DNA of 64,000 nt from positions 124,001 to 188,000 of the forward strand of contig NW_027506981.1 of NCBI RefSeq assembly GCF_052324685.1, read 5' to 3'. How positions within the stretch are numbered: position 1 is the first letter of the stretch; each line of letters begins with the position of its first letter. Source of the DNA: Brachyhypopomus gauderio. Its lineage: Eukaryota; Chordata; Actinopteri; Gymnotiformes; Hypopomidae. The position numbers were made by a program, and so were the translations under genes. Shown in pieces: positions 37,017 to 49,949 of this stretch. The notes under the pieces were generated by a model. The model had not been told where the DNA came from, searched no databases, and was given only the letters and a program-made list of their open reading frames with translations.

Positions 37017-39296
37017 ATGGCAGTAAGTGCAGTGCATTTAGAGTCGGATGCCTTTCTGGTGTGTATGAATCATGCCCTAAGCACAGAGAAAGAAGAGGTA
37101 ATGGGACTGTGCATTGGCGAGGTAAGATCTTTTGTCGATTCAGGTTTGGTGATGTAGTTTAACAATCTTAACTTACCTTCAGTGAAACAGTAACCTGATC
37201 TGATGGCGTTACTTCTTTATTTGTGTGCTGATGGCCTTTTAAACCACCATCTCTCTAGGTTGACACAAATCGTATCGTCCACATTCACTCTGTCATTATT
37301 CTACGTCGATCAGACAAGAGGAAGGATCGCGTCGAGATTTCTCCAGAGCAACTCTCTGCAGCCTCCACTGAAGCCGAGATATCCTTTTATTACAGTTTTG
37401 TGACTGGGCAATAAAAACCTCACTGTCTTCCGTTTACCATTCCACAGTCTTAAAGTATACCCGGGCCAGTTATTTCACTTTTTAAATGAAATATTCTATA
37501 ATTGAAATGCACCGTTGTATTTCTTAACACAAGCCACAGGTTAGCTGAGATGACCGGGCGTCCAGTGCGGGTGGTGGGCTGGTACCACTCCCATCCACAC
37601 ATCACTGTGTGGCCCTCACATGTCGGTTAGTTTGATGAGCTCTATTGTGGATTTAATTATAAAATACACAATAAGAACAACATTATAAATAGCTTTTTGT
37701 ATACACTATGTGTAATGTAATATATCTAAATATCTTGGTCAGCTCTTTATGTGGTATAGTTAAAGATGGGCCTAGCTCAAATTTGACCAAATTGTTGGGT
37801 CATGTCATAATTCAAGATTCATCCAAACACCCACATTTGGAACGTGTCCGATTACTTAGTAACGCTTACACATCGCACAAACAGACAAATAAACAAACTT
37901 GAGTGACTATGTGTTGTTGTTGCTGTCTTGGTTCATGGTGTAGTACACATAGGTTTTTATTAGTTTGCTTAATTCACAAAATAATTATCACGTCAGCCAT
38001 TAACTGTTAATGTTATTTCTTTATCCATGCATCTACATATCTTTATTATTAAGATAAGGTTTTATTTTGCTTGTTATTCTGTACAGATGTGCGGACCCAA
38101 GCGATGTACCAGATGATGGATCAGGGTTTTGTTGGACTCATCTTTTCTTGCTTTATAGAGGATAAGAACACAAAGGTAAGAAAAACATGCAAGTTGCATA
38201 TAAACCAGTGTAAACACTTGAAAACAAAATGTACTAGATTGTACAGTGATGAAGTGTCAGTTATTTTGGTAAGGGCTTTATGTTCCTGAATGAAATGATC
38301 ACTCCTGTAGCAGTTGTAAATACTTGAATAGATTTGAATGACTTTATTGTGTATGGCTTTCTCTTAGACAGGCAGAGTTCTCTATACCTGTTTTCAATCA
38401 GTTCAAGCCCAGAAAGGCTCAGAGTAAGTAAGGATCATATACCATGTATTATTGATTATATAAAAAATGGTTTCCATGTAATTCCTTAGTACTTGATTTA
38501 TTACTAAAGCAAAACTTTGACTTCTGAACTTTTTGAATTCTAAATTAATTACTAAGTGCTTCATACTAAGTGCCTAAAAAATCCAGTAAATGTTGATGAA
38601 TTTTAAGGCTTTATTGAACAGGGTAAATAACATAGTCTCAATTGACAACCAGGTATGAGAGGATTGAGATCCCAATCCATGTGGTCCCACACGAGGCCAT
38701 CGGCAAAGTGTGCTTGGAGTCCGCCGTGGAACTCCCGAGAATCCTCTGTCAGGAGGAGCAGGACACCTACAGGAGGATTCACAGGTGCGGGACACTGCTA
38801 ATGTCATTTGTAATCAGAAGGGGGCGCCGTGTTGATGTTGCAGGTTTAGTGACTCAAAACGCTACGAAGAGTTCATTTTTTTTCACAAGGTCTTTTCCTT
38901 AAGACCGACCATGAAGAAAATGGCACATTGAGTCTCTCTTCTTTTTTTCCTCTTGCAGTTTAACTCATTTGGATCCAATCACAAAGATTCACAATGGATC
39001 AGGTACATGCACCATTTATACATGTTACAAATAGACAGTGAAAGCTAAAAAATATCATGTAAATAAACATGTAATATAGCTGCGGGTAAGTCCGAAAGTG
39101 AGCCTGACTGTATTGTGTGTGTGTGTGTGTTTGTGTGTGTGGCACAGTGTTCACAAAAAACCTGTGCAGCCAGATGTCAGCTGTCAGCGGGCCCCTGCTG
39201 CAGTGGCTGGAGGACCGTTTGGAGCAGAACAAACAGAGCATCGTGGAGCTGGAGAAGGAGAAGGAGAGACTAACCCAAGAGCTGGCGTCCTTATGA
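37017..39296 (+). CDS. brcc3: brcc3 (BRCC36), K63-specific JAMM deubiquitinase
   Basis: Eight exons (37017-37121, 37259-37378, 37538-37625, 38087-38175, 38368-38423, 38653-38784, 38959-39002, 39148-39296) total 783 bases, giving 260 residues. BRCC36 is the zinc protease that cleaves K63-linked ubiquitin in the BRCA1-A complex (DNA damage) and in BRISC (cytoplasm), paired with an Abraxas scaffold. The JAMM motif is intact: Glu27 in STEKEEVMGL, then His92-Ser-His94 with Ser102 and Asp105 in HSHPHITVWPSHVD. The C terminus (about 230-260, LEDRLEQNKQSIVELEKEKE onward) is the coiled coil that pairs with Abraxas. Seven introns; six are GT-AG and intron 2 is AT-AC. Compared with human, a segment after IGE (human exon-encoded LNDDTRSD...) and the alternative SLHGPRDF... 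segment are absent, as I recall for zebrafish. The start context is ACCATCATGG. Confidence 0.97.
37379..37537 (+). other. brcc3 intron 2, AT-AC (U12-type) intron
   Basis: The intron starts ATATCCTTTT directly after the GAG codon and ends CCAC before AGG. It carries TTCTTAAC (37,521-37,528), close to the U12 branch-point consensus, with the branch A 10 bases from the 3' end. Only these borders preserve the family sequence STEAE|RLAEMTGRP; no GT-AG choice does so. Confidence 0.9.
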
Positions 39297-40083
39297 AAAC
39301 AACAACAACAACAACAACCAAACACATGGAGCGGGGAACGTCGGCCAACCCGCCACGTCGTGTTTCCTTTTAATCTGAAGTTACTGTTGCACTGAAACAG
39401 TGGCCTTTCTGTCATATCCGCCATTCAAAGATCAATAAGTGAAGGGGGGAGACAGAGAGACGTAAGAGGGGAGGAGAAAGGCGTGGGTGATGGGGGAACA
39501 TCAGGAACTAGTGCACCCACTCCCTGTTTAACGCCTCACCCGCAGGGGATGGTAACGTGAGACCACTCTCTCCTCTGTGAGCACGTCACCTTTTGTGGTG
39601 TTACGCACTCACGGTTGGTTCTCCAAGCTCTGTTCGGGTTTTTTTTCTTCTTCTCGTGCCACAGTATGACTAATGGTAACGCCCACCTTCAGATAGGGGG
39701 CTTTCTCATTAACGTCCCAATTAGGAATCGCTACAAGTGTGATTGGTGGAGATGCTGCATCAGAACGCTCCTATTGGTGTAGGAGCGGAGGAGTCTGTAA
39801 AATTAGACAGCTATAGGTCCAAGGTACATCAGCAGTTCCTGACTGGGAAAGCCATTGAAAAGCATTTAATATGTTAAATGCACTTACTAGACAATGGTAA
39901 ATGTGACAGAATTTGCCTCAGAAAGATGGTTTCTTTAAAAAATGTTTCACAATAGTTATTTTAGTTAATAGTTCATTTTTCACCTTCACCTCATGAATGG
40001 GTTATACAGAAGTGGTGCTGCTTTGTTGGAGTCGGGGTTGAGGTTTGAATGTATAAAAATGCCAGATAATGTGATCAAATAAA
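39297..40083 (+). terminator. brcc3 3' UTR and polyadenylation signal
   Basis: The UTR begins with a CAA microsatellite (about 39,298-39,319). AATAAA at 40,078-40,083 is followed by a TG/T-rich stretch (CTCTGGTGTC ... TCTTTTCC), a plausible cleavage context. Confidence 0.6.
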
Positions 40084-41912
40084 ATGATGAATCTAAACAG
40101 TACTCTGGTGTCTCCTAAAGAATCTTTTCCCCATGTCATTATTTTCTTTCACTTTAATTAGGCATTTTCAAAACGAATCTCTTATGGTGAATGCGCAAAT
40201 GAGTATTGTAGAGTATCTTCAGGAGCGTCAGTGTTGTGACGCTCCTCCTCGAAAGGTTGCTCTCTTTCGGCAGTCGGCTCTACTCTAAGGGATCTTTAGT
40301 CACTGCGCATTGCACAGCTAGGGTTCGAACCTAAATCCCAGTGGCTTTGAAGTTCCTCTACAGAGGAGCAGCCGTGGAGAACGCCTTCTATACATTGCTG
40401 CCGTTTACAAAGGAGTGTGTGGATTCAGACTTGAATTTCGAGACAACAGTCCTTTCTGGTTTCCTTGAACTGCTGTGGTGGAGTGAAACAGTGTTACAGT
40501 GAAACAGTGGCATTGTACACTAATAAGAGTGCTACATAATTTATAAGCAAATTGTCCAGCCTGAGTTTCTTCGTCATGCGAAAATGGGAGGACGTCTCAC
40601 TCTTCCTCACAGCTTTTGACTTGAGGATTTATTTCATTAGTTATGGTAAACTCTGAATATTAAGCTTGCGTGATGCTTTTGGAAATAAACCCAGTAGAGC
40701 ACAACTCTGCTGCTCAACGCAACCCAAAACTGCTGTCCCCATTTGTGAGAAAGGGCGGCAGTATGAAAAAGAAGAATCCAACGGGTTCGTAGTTGGGTTT
40801 GGTCATTCCACCTTTGTTAGCTGTGGTACGGATGGTAGAAGCACATGGATAATTAATCTATTTCTATATGTGGAGTCACAGTAAAGTATAGATGGAAGAA
40901 GGATCTAAGGTAATTAGGTAACATAAGAATAGGTCTAGATTTCTTTACCTCAATGGACTTCTGCAGGACAATGTCGCATGGCGTATAACAGCAAAATAAA
41001 TGAAGTGTATTAAAACAGGTTAAATATTAATGCACCCCTTGGATGACCACATAATAATTCTTTTCTGCGACTTTCATTTCATTCCATGTTTTAATATGCA
41101 TCCACAAATCACATTCATATTATAGTATGGTCACGAGTGTATATGATTCACCATGAGGAACTTCGCTATCCATATATTTTAATCCAGGCATGGATCTGTG
41201 CATTGCATTAGATTTGCAAAACACCTCTGTATTGATGTAATACATTTCCCAGGCAGTCGGAGGAAGGGGGACATTTTTCTTGGGAAAGGAGGCGTAGGTG
41301 ACAGGTTGATCACGGCAAAGTGCTGCGCCCGGCCCTGGTGCTCGCGGCACTAGACAGCGTAATTCACGCTGTCTTTCCCATCGGCCCAGTCAAGGTTATT
41401 CCCTTTGACAAACCTTTGTTTCAGCGGCTGGGAGTTTGAAAGGATCCTCTGCGGGTATCGTACGTTTTAACCTCTCCCACATTACCAAAGGCAGCCTAAT
41501 AGTGATCATCAAAAGCCTCGTGACAGTATATGTATGCACGTATTTGAAATCTAAATTTTGCAATGTTTTTTTCAGGAGAGAGCCTAAAATTATTTTATAT
41601 ATAGGCCTATATAATATGAAATCATACTTAGAAATAGCTGTGTAAATTATCCATAGCTTAATTGTTGTACATAAATATTTCAAATGTAGCAAAGCTTTTG
41701 TTGTTCAAAATAATCTTGTACCTTGGCTAATAAAATAATGAACATAATGAAATTACATAATGAAAGCAATACTGATGCGGAACAGAACAATTTAAGGACT
41801 ATCATATTTCTTTCCACAGGGGGGCAGTAAAAGCTCACGTTAATGCACCACAAACTCATCCCTGGACTTTGCTTTGATGCGGGTATCCCCCCACCCTGTC
41901 TCCCAAAACAAC

Positions 41913-41950
<38 letters not shown>

Positions 41951-41951
41951 T
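41913..41951. repeat. GT then TA microsatellite
   Basis: Thirteen GT dinucleotides are followed by a TA run. Confidence 0.95.
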
Positions 41952-42254
41952 CAATGTTTCAGATAAGGGTCATAGGTGCACAACAGCCTCCCACACCAAG
42001 GCCATCAAGGACTTCAGGAGTTGTCCTTTGGAAGAGAACACTAAACAATCCATGTCCCAGGCACCAGAGGACGTCTTTAACAAAACCCCTCTAAAAGCGT
42101 GGAGACCACTTCTTGATGGACCAGCAAATGATGGGCAATAAAAGTTAGGCTGTTTTGTATCAGGGCAGGCCGTGACGCCTAAGAGCAACCGACCCCACTG
42201 CGCTGATTTACACACGCTCATCCTATGGATGTGAGCGAGCAGACAGGTTAATAC

Positions 42255-42348
42255 TGCAAGAGCTTATAGAGCGGGAGAGAGGGAGAGGGAGAATGAGGGA
42301 GCGGGACAGTGAAGGAGAGAGAGAGGGAGAGAGCGGGAGAGAGAGAAA
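42255..42348. repeat. GA-rich purine tract
   Basis: Repeated GAGAGGGAGAGGGAG-type phrases on the plus strand. Confidence 0.85.
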
Positions 42349-42475
42349 TTTATTTTAGTGTGAGATGAGAGGCCTCTCTCTCCCGCGCATCAGCCTACTG
42401 TTTATTACGCCTGGCACGAGGCACCTTTTATAGAGTGCGAAGGGGACCGGAATGGAATGTGTAACCCTCTATAAA

Positions 42476-42478
<3 letters not shown>

Positions 42479-42532
<54 letters not shown>
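42479..42532. repeat. GT microsatellite
   Basis: About 27 uninterrupted GT dinucleotides. Confidence 0.97.
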
Positions 42533-42535
<3 letters not shown>

Positions 42536-45304
42536 TGGTGGGGGGGTGTGACTGAATGTGAGTGTTTTTTCTTCTGTTGCGTCTGGGAAGCTAGGGAGGC
42601 AAAGAGAGTGGGAGAAAGAAGTGAGTGAGGAGTGTGTGTTTCTGCGTACAGAGGTAAGTGTGTTTGCGTGTAATTGAAGGCTGTAGGGGTCAAGGGCTTG
42701 CTCCCAGGATGCATTGCTGGCAGGGGGCCTGACGCCTTGACCGACGTCCCAGAGGCTGACGGTGTTTAATTACCACCTCGGAAATACATGGAAGAACTTT
42801 TAGGCTCAGACAATACAAACGAACACACTGTCTGTCCTCTAAATACCCTTTGTAGATTGCAAGGGCAAACAGAGACAGAAAGAAAAGATTTGTTCTTTTG
42901 TCCTCAGTATCCTTTTCAGGCACGTTCTGTGATTTTTGACCCCAGAAAGTCAAGTTTACGCCCTATTCAAGACTAACAGCCTTGTCTTCTCTAATTCAGC
43001 CTTCTGCTTCCCGTGTCATTCCCCTCTACGCAAGTGACCAGACCTGAACAACAGGTCACTGCGACCATCATGGAGGTGACATAATGCATGACAAGATCCA
43101 AGGTTGAGCTTAAAGTTTCGATCTGCAAAGTCTATAGAGTGAAGCGAGCTGACGACATTGAGGCCATGCAGTGCTGCACATTTATAGTGTGTTCTTGACG
43201 CTGCACACATGCAGGTTAAAATTGGGTTTATGGCACCATGCATCAAGTTTACATTTTTTTTTTTACAAATGGTGTTTCTAAATTATTACCCCTAAAAACT
43301 ACTGTAGTTTAAATGGGGCCTTTCAGCCCCCCTACAAGCCCCCCGGAGTCACTCCATCAAAGCAGGCTGCATCCTGCTGCCCCCCACCCATTGCCATGGT
43401 TTCGGGAGTATATACGCCTTTGATTCCTCTCCGAGATTTATTCGCTCCATTACGACGAGGAGTTCTCATTGCATCGTTTCCGCGTCGCAGCTAACTCCAG
43501 GCAATCGCAGTCGGCGGCGCTACGTTCACGCCCCGAATATTTTTTTACATCCCACGGATGCATTTAATAACGTCTACCGCCATCGCAAATCACATCATGC
43601 GTGGATGTGAGAAAGGAGAAGGAAAGAAAGATAGACGCAGCAGAGGTGGGCGTGGGCGGGCACACAAGAGCGGGGGCCGTGCAGGTGAGGCGGAAAGGGG
43701 CGGGAGGAATTTCAAAAATCCACTGCAATGCACTCTGGGAATTGGCGATGCCAGCGTGACTGGTGCATCTATCCGATGCTTCGGTGGTCTGCAGACCCTA
43801 AACACGGTTGCTTGCCCGTTCTGCATAAATGCGCTAATGCTGGCTTCACGCTTCCTGCTCAGTCGTCTGCTCGGGTAAACGAGACCAGGATGGCGAGAGA
43901 GGCCTTCAGATCTCTGGGTCTCCGTCACGCTGGTGACGGCGTCTTTGGTTTCCGACTGGAGAGAGGAGATGGAGAGGGCCTGGGGAACGGGGACAGGTGC
44001 AGGCTGCAGATAGAAGACAGTGTTGGAGGCCCTCCCTAAGGGTGGTGGAGCAGGATGGAGACAGGTGGGAGGACTGAGGGCGTGTGGTAGAGGTGGAGAG
44101 GCACGGTGCCACCACGAAGCTCTTGGCAGACGACCCCAGCCTGGCGCTTTTACCCTCGGCTCTGTTCACCTGGCTCAGTTTCCTGCTGCTCGGCATACGC
44201 TGGCCATAAAGGACTCAACACAGAATTCAGTTTGGACTAAATACGTCCACTGATGTAGGGCAATAGGTAATCCTAAAATAATACAAAAAATCCCCCTAAC
44301 AACTCTCACCATGCCAACAAACAAACAAACAAATGACTACAAACAAGAATCCATCACATTCATGCTCGAGTGGCAAAGAGTGTTTTCGATGGCAGATGTG
44401 CTTTGTTGCAGTTCAACCCTGATCCTGAGTCAGATCTAGGAAACTATACATTCCAAGACTATGAAAGATATCTTATATACACACATTGTGTCTCCTTACA
44501 AGACATCTGGCCTGTGGTGTAGAATCTTAACTGCAAAGAAATCTCAGGCATTGTAGCTGGAGCACTTCAGTTTCAACATGTTCTGTGTTCTTCAAATTCT
44601 GTGACACTTGTTAACAAGGCCCATATCTGAAAGTGTGGATACTTGATAATCTACCATGATTTAAAATAAACAGATAACAAACTATACATATGTTGGGCCC
44701 TGTGTCTTCAAATTGTAGCTATTTTAAACAATTAGCTAGGTAACTAGCTAGCAACAAGCTTCTACACAACACTGAATCAACAGTTAGCTAACCAGCTACC
44801 TTGAAGACCGTTCAGCTAGCTGCTGCTAGTAAAGTTGTTGTCTTCAATATAGAAAAATAAGGAATGCTATATTTCATTCTTTTACAATTTGCTAACTTTT
44901 GGTAATTTTTCATGCTGCAACAGTACAGTATCATTATTTAACAATAATTATATAAGAGTGTAGATTTGACTGTATATAGAAAACAGCTCTTATGAAGTAA
45001 TTCATTACAAGATCAAATAAAAACGGAGTTATGAGATGCTGAATTACAGTAATAGGTTAGCTGTATGTCAGTACAGGTGCATGCTTTAATGCTGTAACAG
45101 TGTGGTAACTCTTGCTGCTTCCTCTGTTAGTCAGTTCTCACTACCAGATTTCATATGCAAGTTGTCAGGTGTCACAATGTTAGTTAAATGCATCCATTTA
45201 AGTGAATTTCCATTATTATTACTGATAAAATATTTATCAACCTAAACAACAATTAACATTTAAAAAACAATTTTAATGCATAGTAGTTGAAGCAATAGCC
45301 ATCA

Positions 45305-45305
<1 letters not shown>

Positions 45306-45338
<33 letters not shown>
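45306..45338. repeat. Homopolymer of 33 C
   Basis: An uninterrupted run of 33 cytosines in otherwise AT-rich DNA. Confidence 0.9.
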
Positions 45339-45341
<3 letters not shown>

Positions 45342-45748
45342 TTTATGACAATGGTGTTTTGAACAGAATTATGGGAATTCTTCCCCTGAGAATAATCACT
45401 GACCTGTCTTTGTGACAGGTTTTTGACAACTGCCTTTATTAACATTTGGCATTTTGGTCTTTTTTGGTCTTACTTGAACAAAATATAAGAAAATATTTAG
45501 TTGCAAAGAAGACATCTGAGACTGGCCTATAAGTATTTTGGCTGGACATGTGTGATGCTGCCTTCAATTTTGTCCAAAAAATAGTACATTAAAAGTTTTA
45601 TACTGCCTTTCAAGTGAACAGAGATGCTATCTGTGAGCAAATGCTACCCTGAAAATGCTACATAGCTATCAGCTACTTCTCTAAATGGAACAATAGGGAT
45701 CGAACCATTTCACTTCACTCTAACAACTTTAGACAGCTGAGTCAGGGC

Positions 45749-46014
45749 AAGAAGAAGAAGAAGAAGACGAGGAAGGAGAAGGAGAGAGAGGAGAGGGAGA
45801 GGAGAAGGAGAGAGAGGGGAGAAGGAGAGAGAGAGAGGGAGAAGGAGAGAGAGAGAGGGAGAAGGAAAGGGAGAAGGAGAAGAAGAGGAAGAAGGAGAAG
45901 GAGAGAGAGGGAGAAGGAGAAGGAAAACGAGAGGCAAAATGAGAGGCAGAATGAGAGGGAGAGGGAGAAGGAGAAGGAGAGGGAGAGAGAGATGGAGAAG
46001 GAGAGGGAGAAGGA
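45749..46014. repeat. Long GA/GGAGAA polypurine tract
   Basis: About 265 bases of almost pure purine built from GAAGGAGA and GAGAGGGAGA phrases. The minus-strand frame across it is a Ser/Pro/Leu low-complexity by-product. Confidence 0.93.
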
Positions 46015-47779
46015 TAAATGAATCTACTTCAATCCACATCAGTATATCTTGGTGGGCCACTAAGCCTTGATTGCCTCTTTCAGAGGCGTGATGCCTCTCC
46101 CTGCCTATTTCTGTATCTTGCACAGCATTATTAACACGCAAAAAATGTGACGCTTCTTGTGGTATGAGAGAACTTAACCACCTCATAAGTCACAAGCTAG
46201 TGTATAAATGGGAGACAGGCAGCACTGGGTTTTGTGCTTACTTTCCCATGGCTATGGTTCTAAAATGTGATCATAGGGTCGGTCTGATCGCATTGCCTAA
46301 AAATGCAGTGAGGCAGGCTTTGGGACCGTCTGGCTGCAAACTTCGTCTGGGTTTGGGGCTGCCTGCGTTCGAACCCTCGTTTTGTTCGTGATGTTCTAGA
46401 GATTTGGAGTTACTCAGCTAGCCTTATCATATTACTGTTGTTTGTTTTCTCAAGTGTGGACACCTCATTAACAAAGAAGCAACAGTAACAAACCCCCAGT
46501 ATTATCTAAACAGATAGCCTATATGGGTTGCCATCGCAAAGAATGCTAGGCCTTTACAGACATGTAATGAAGCCAAAGTGAATAGTTTCATTTACATGCA
46601 AAACGTCATTGGTAGTGGTTGTCCGACAAAGGAACTGCCTCCTGACGGGTGAAAATGGGTACCACTGTGAATTTATTACACTAGGATGCGACCAGTAAGT
46701 AGGCTGAAGCATATAGGTCATCATGACAGGAGCTCCTTAGCCTGGTTATTCATTGGCATACACCTCTCAGATGCTTTCAGTTTGCAATTGTGTGTTGCAC
46801 GGAGAGGAGCACTAAAACCAGAAAGATGACACTTGTTCATTTGAGAACTTTACAAAAATCCAGGTGCATTCTATCATCACAAACAAGTGACCAGCATTTT
46901 GCATTAATCAAAATGTTCTCTTGCTATTGTAAATATGATTCAACTATACACCATTTCCAGTACATAAATATCATTATAAGAACTGTACATTTGTGCGTTG
47001 TTTATTTAGTAAAAGGCCCAGTGTTTCTTTGATTACTCCTGCACAAAATGCTGTCACGCATTTCTTGCTATTGATCATTTGTCTGCTCCATTATTACTTT
47101 ACTAACATGAATTTATTTTTGCCATTAGCCTATGTGGCTTTCTCCAAAATACCAAATACAAAGCATACTACATATTTAGTATTGAATAGTATTGATTTTC
47201 TATTAGTGTGCTGATGCCTGGTGTTCCCTTTGTAAGATGCGGCATTCCATCACAAATGAAACTGGTGTTCAAAGAGCTCGCTTGCCAGTGTCGCTCACAA
47301 CTTTTGCACACACCTGCGTAGAGGTACATGCAGGATCGTTGCAGCAAATTCTGGGCCCTGTACACTCTCAATGTCAGTGGGCCCCTATAAATGCCAGTAA
47401 ATGAGGCACATGAGCAAAATGGGCCCCTCTCCCTACTCGGGCCCTGGGTAGTCAGGTCCACTTTTCTCCCCACTACCACGCCCGTGGGTACATGTAAACG
47501 ATGCGTTCAAGTGATGTTTTCCTGCAACTTCCTGCAGGGATGACAGGTTAATTTCTTGCTCTTTATCGTACGTTCTGTTGGTTTGTTAATGGGATTTTTA
47601 CATCTACTTAATGTTGATGGGAATCTCAAAATTACGAATTATTTGTAGACCAACAAAATCAATGTATATTTTATATTATTTAATGGCGGCAAGACGACTT
47701 GTATGGTTGCAAGATAACACTTGAGGAAGACGGACAAGTATGACCATTAAAACACAAAACACTTTGTATTTTGCTTCTC

Positions 47780-48080
47780 TAGGTCTTCGTGTTTGGCAGT
47801 CTGTTCAGCGCTAGCCGACAGGAGCGAAGTGGCATCATAAAAATGAATATTAGAGAGCGCGGGCGGTAAGATTGTCTGGAAGGCTATTCTCGGGTTCAGT
47901 GGTTCATTTGATAGAGGCTTTACCAAGCGAATAAATAAAAGATGTTCTGCTGTATCGGGCGCTTTCCGACAAATTAAAAGCAATACAGCGGAACGGAAGC
48001 GTCCCGAGCAGTCCGTCTGCTCCTGTGGCGATGGAGCCAGACAAGGAGACCGGACCACCGCCTCCTGCTCGCCCGAGGAT
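47780..48080 (+). promoter_or_regulatory. CpG-bearing block, possible promoter and first exon
   Basis: A CpG-rich island-like stretch in AT-rich DNA contains a plausible donor (GGGCG|GTAAGA, donor at about 47,866). It also has an ATG at 48,031 that opens only 17 codons (MEPDKETGPPPPARPRM) before a TAG, though a weak donor GTAGGA overlaps that stop. No downstream exon was recognised within the window, so a gene start is only a possibility. Confidence 0.25.
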
Positions 48081-49587
48081 GTAGGATAAGACGGTTCAGA
48101 CCAGCAAGCTAATGTGGCTAATTACGTATTACAGTGACTAGGAGCGTGTTAGCATTGCGCTCCTTACTGTTCGTGATTAGCTTTCGTTGTTGTTAGCCTT
48201 TGAAGGCGCGTTCACTTTAAGAAAGGCTGGGTTATTTACTTGTTGGTATATTATTGATGGGTGCATTTGCCTGGCTGTATAATTGGAGCACATTCTCGGT
48301 AATAGCAGTAATACATCAATAGCACTGGCTGTAATACATTAGGTGCTGGAGATGTAGCATAGCATGTTTACTGTACATCCCAAAGACCCTTGAATAAAGG
48401 TACAATTAAATTAAATTTGGTCTTGCTTTAAACATATTTACTAGTTAGGCTGTTCTTTTTAAATATTTTGTCATTCTGTAGGTTGTAAGTTACGCCTCTT
48501 TCAAGACTATGACGGTTAATAATTTTGTAGCTAACTGCTTCCCCTCAGGGACACACGCAGTGGAAGGATTGTTTCAGTATTTTGCCTTGCTTTGTCTTTG
48601 ATTTTGCTGTTAGCCTTCGAACACACTGTAAACCAATTTGAATCATCTCAGTCCTTGCATGCTTCAGTTTTAACCTTGGAGGATCAATGAAGGGATGCCC
48701 AAGGATACGCCACAACTGCAGATTAGCGGCACGTAACGGGAAACCGAACATAAATCTGAATTAGAAGTTCACAGTTGCTTCACATTTCCAGCACAAAAAA
48801 CATGTTTTGTTTAAATGACTTCAAGCCTTGAAGAGGTAATTGAAATCAATATATTACTGAATTCCATCACGTCCCTCCATTTTTCTGTAAGCCAGTCCCT
48901 ACTGACAGTGTGGTGGCTTCAAAAAACCAAACTGTTCTGTCAAATTGCTTCTGACAGGAGTTTTGGACTGCTAGGAGGGTGAAGTCGAAAAGTTGGAAAG
49001 AGTCACTGGGAAAGAGATCAGATGCTACAACACCCTCCCCCCCCCCACCATCCCATCACCACCACCTAAACACACACACACAAACACCCACACACACACA
49101 CACACATCCTGCAGTCTTGGGGATGTCTGTCGAGCCAATTGTGTTTTTTTCCCCCTCAACTCCTCACCATCCCTCTGATCTGAACTCCTGCAAGCAGTGC
49201 TCCTGCCGTTCGCCAGTCCTTATCTAACCGCCCCAGTTTGTGTGAGATCCATCCCCCCAAACCCAAATGCACAACACTCCCTGCTCTCCCACCACCACAA
49301 CGTGTGATGAGGCAGCCCAGCGGGAGAAGGGCTGGTACCGGCTGTGGGCTGTTATGCTGCCCGTGCTACAGAGACAGTCTCCCTGTTGTGTTCCTTCTGA
49401 GAAAAAGGGACGTTTGTCAAGCGGACGATTCTGAGGGAAATGGAGACACAAACTTATTTGGATAGGGAGATGTGACTTTATGAGGAACACAAATGCTGAG
49501 CAATGCTGTGATCCTCTGTTGTAACACCCCGTGCATGTCCGTATGTAGCCTTCATTGTGTTCACCATCATGGTCGGAAGAGAATGTA

Positions 49588-49591
<4 letters not shown>

Positions 49592-49628
<37 letters not shown>
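49592..49628. repeat. GT microsatellite
   Basis: About 18 uninterrupted TG dinucleotides. Confidence 0.96.
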
Positions 49629-49631
<3 letters not shown>

Positions 49632-49918
49632 TGTGAGCAGTGATGAGAGGTCTGTATCTAGTTATACCAAAACACGCTGCAATCTGTTATCTGCATGCTC
49701 GTCCACGTGGAACAGAGTTCGTGGGTGGGTGGGGTGGACGTTCTGAAGAAGCTCAGTTCTGAACATAAATTCAGTAGTGTGTAGTGATGAAAGGCCTGCC
49801 ATGTGATGGTTGCTGCTCACACAAACGCCACTTACTGCTGAACTCAGATACATTCCCAACAGCTCTAGCGGGAGAGAAAGGCAGGGAAATGGCAGGGGTC
49901 ATATTGAGGACTGCACCG

Positions 49919-49947
<29 letters not shown>
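49919..49947. repeat. CA microsatellite
   Basis: About 14 AC dinucleotides. Confidence 0.95.

Positions 49948-49949
<2 letters not shown>

Larger units (their letters stand above)
40084..47760. other. Intergenic DNA, no gene recognised
   Basis: Contains GT, GA and poly-C simple repeats listed separately. A CpG-richer block at 43,400-44,220 has overlapping open frames in several phases and no recognisable domain. No exon was identified. Confidence 0.5.

Noticed and set aside
40265..40345. tRNA-like sequence with GGTTCGAACCTA
   Set aside because: Only a weak T-arm is present. No matching acceptor stem, D-arm or anticodon arm could be drawn. A second such box near 46,370 fails in the same way.
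43558..44253. Overlapping open frames in a GC-rich block
   Set aside because: Several phases on both strands are open at once, with no recognisable motif; this is a composition effect.
45710..46186. Minus-strand frame rich in Leu/Pro/Ser
   Set aside because: It reads the purine tract at 45,749-46,014 in antisense and is low complexity.
48031..48084. Short frame MEPDKETGPPPPARPRM as a PAK-family first exon
   Set aside because: The proline-rich opening only loosely recalls PAK N termini. The frame stops after 17 codons, and no following exon was found.
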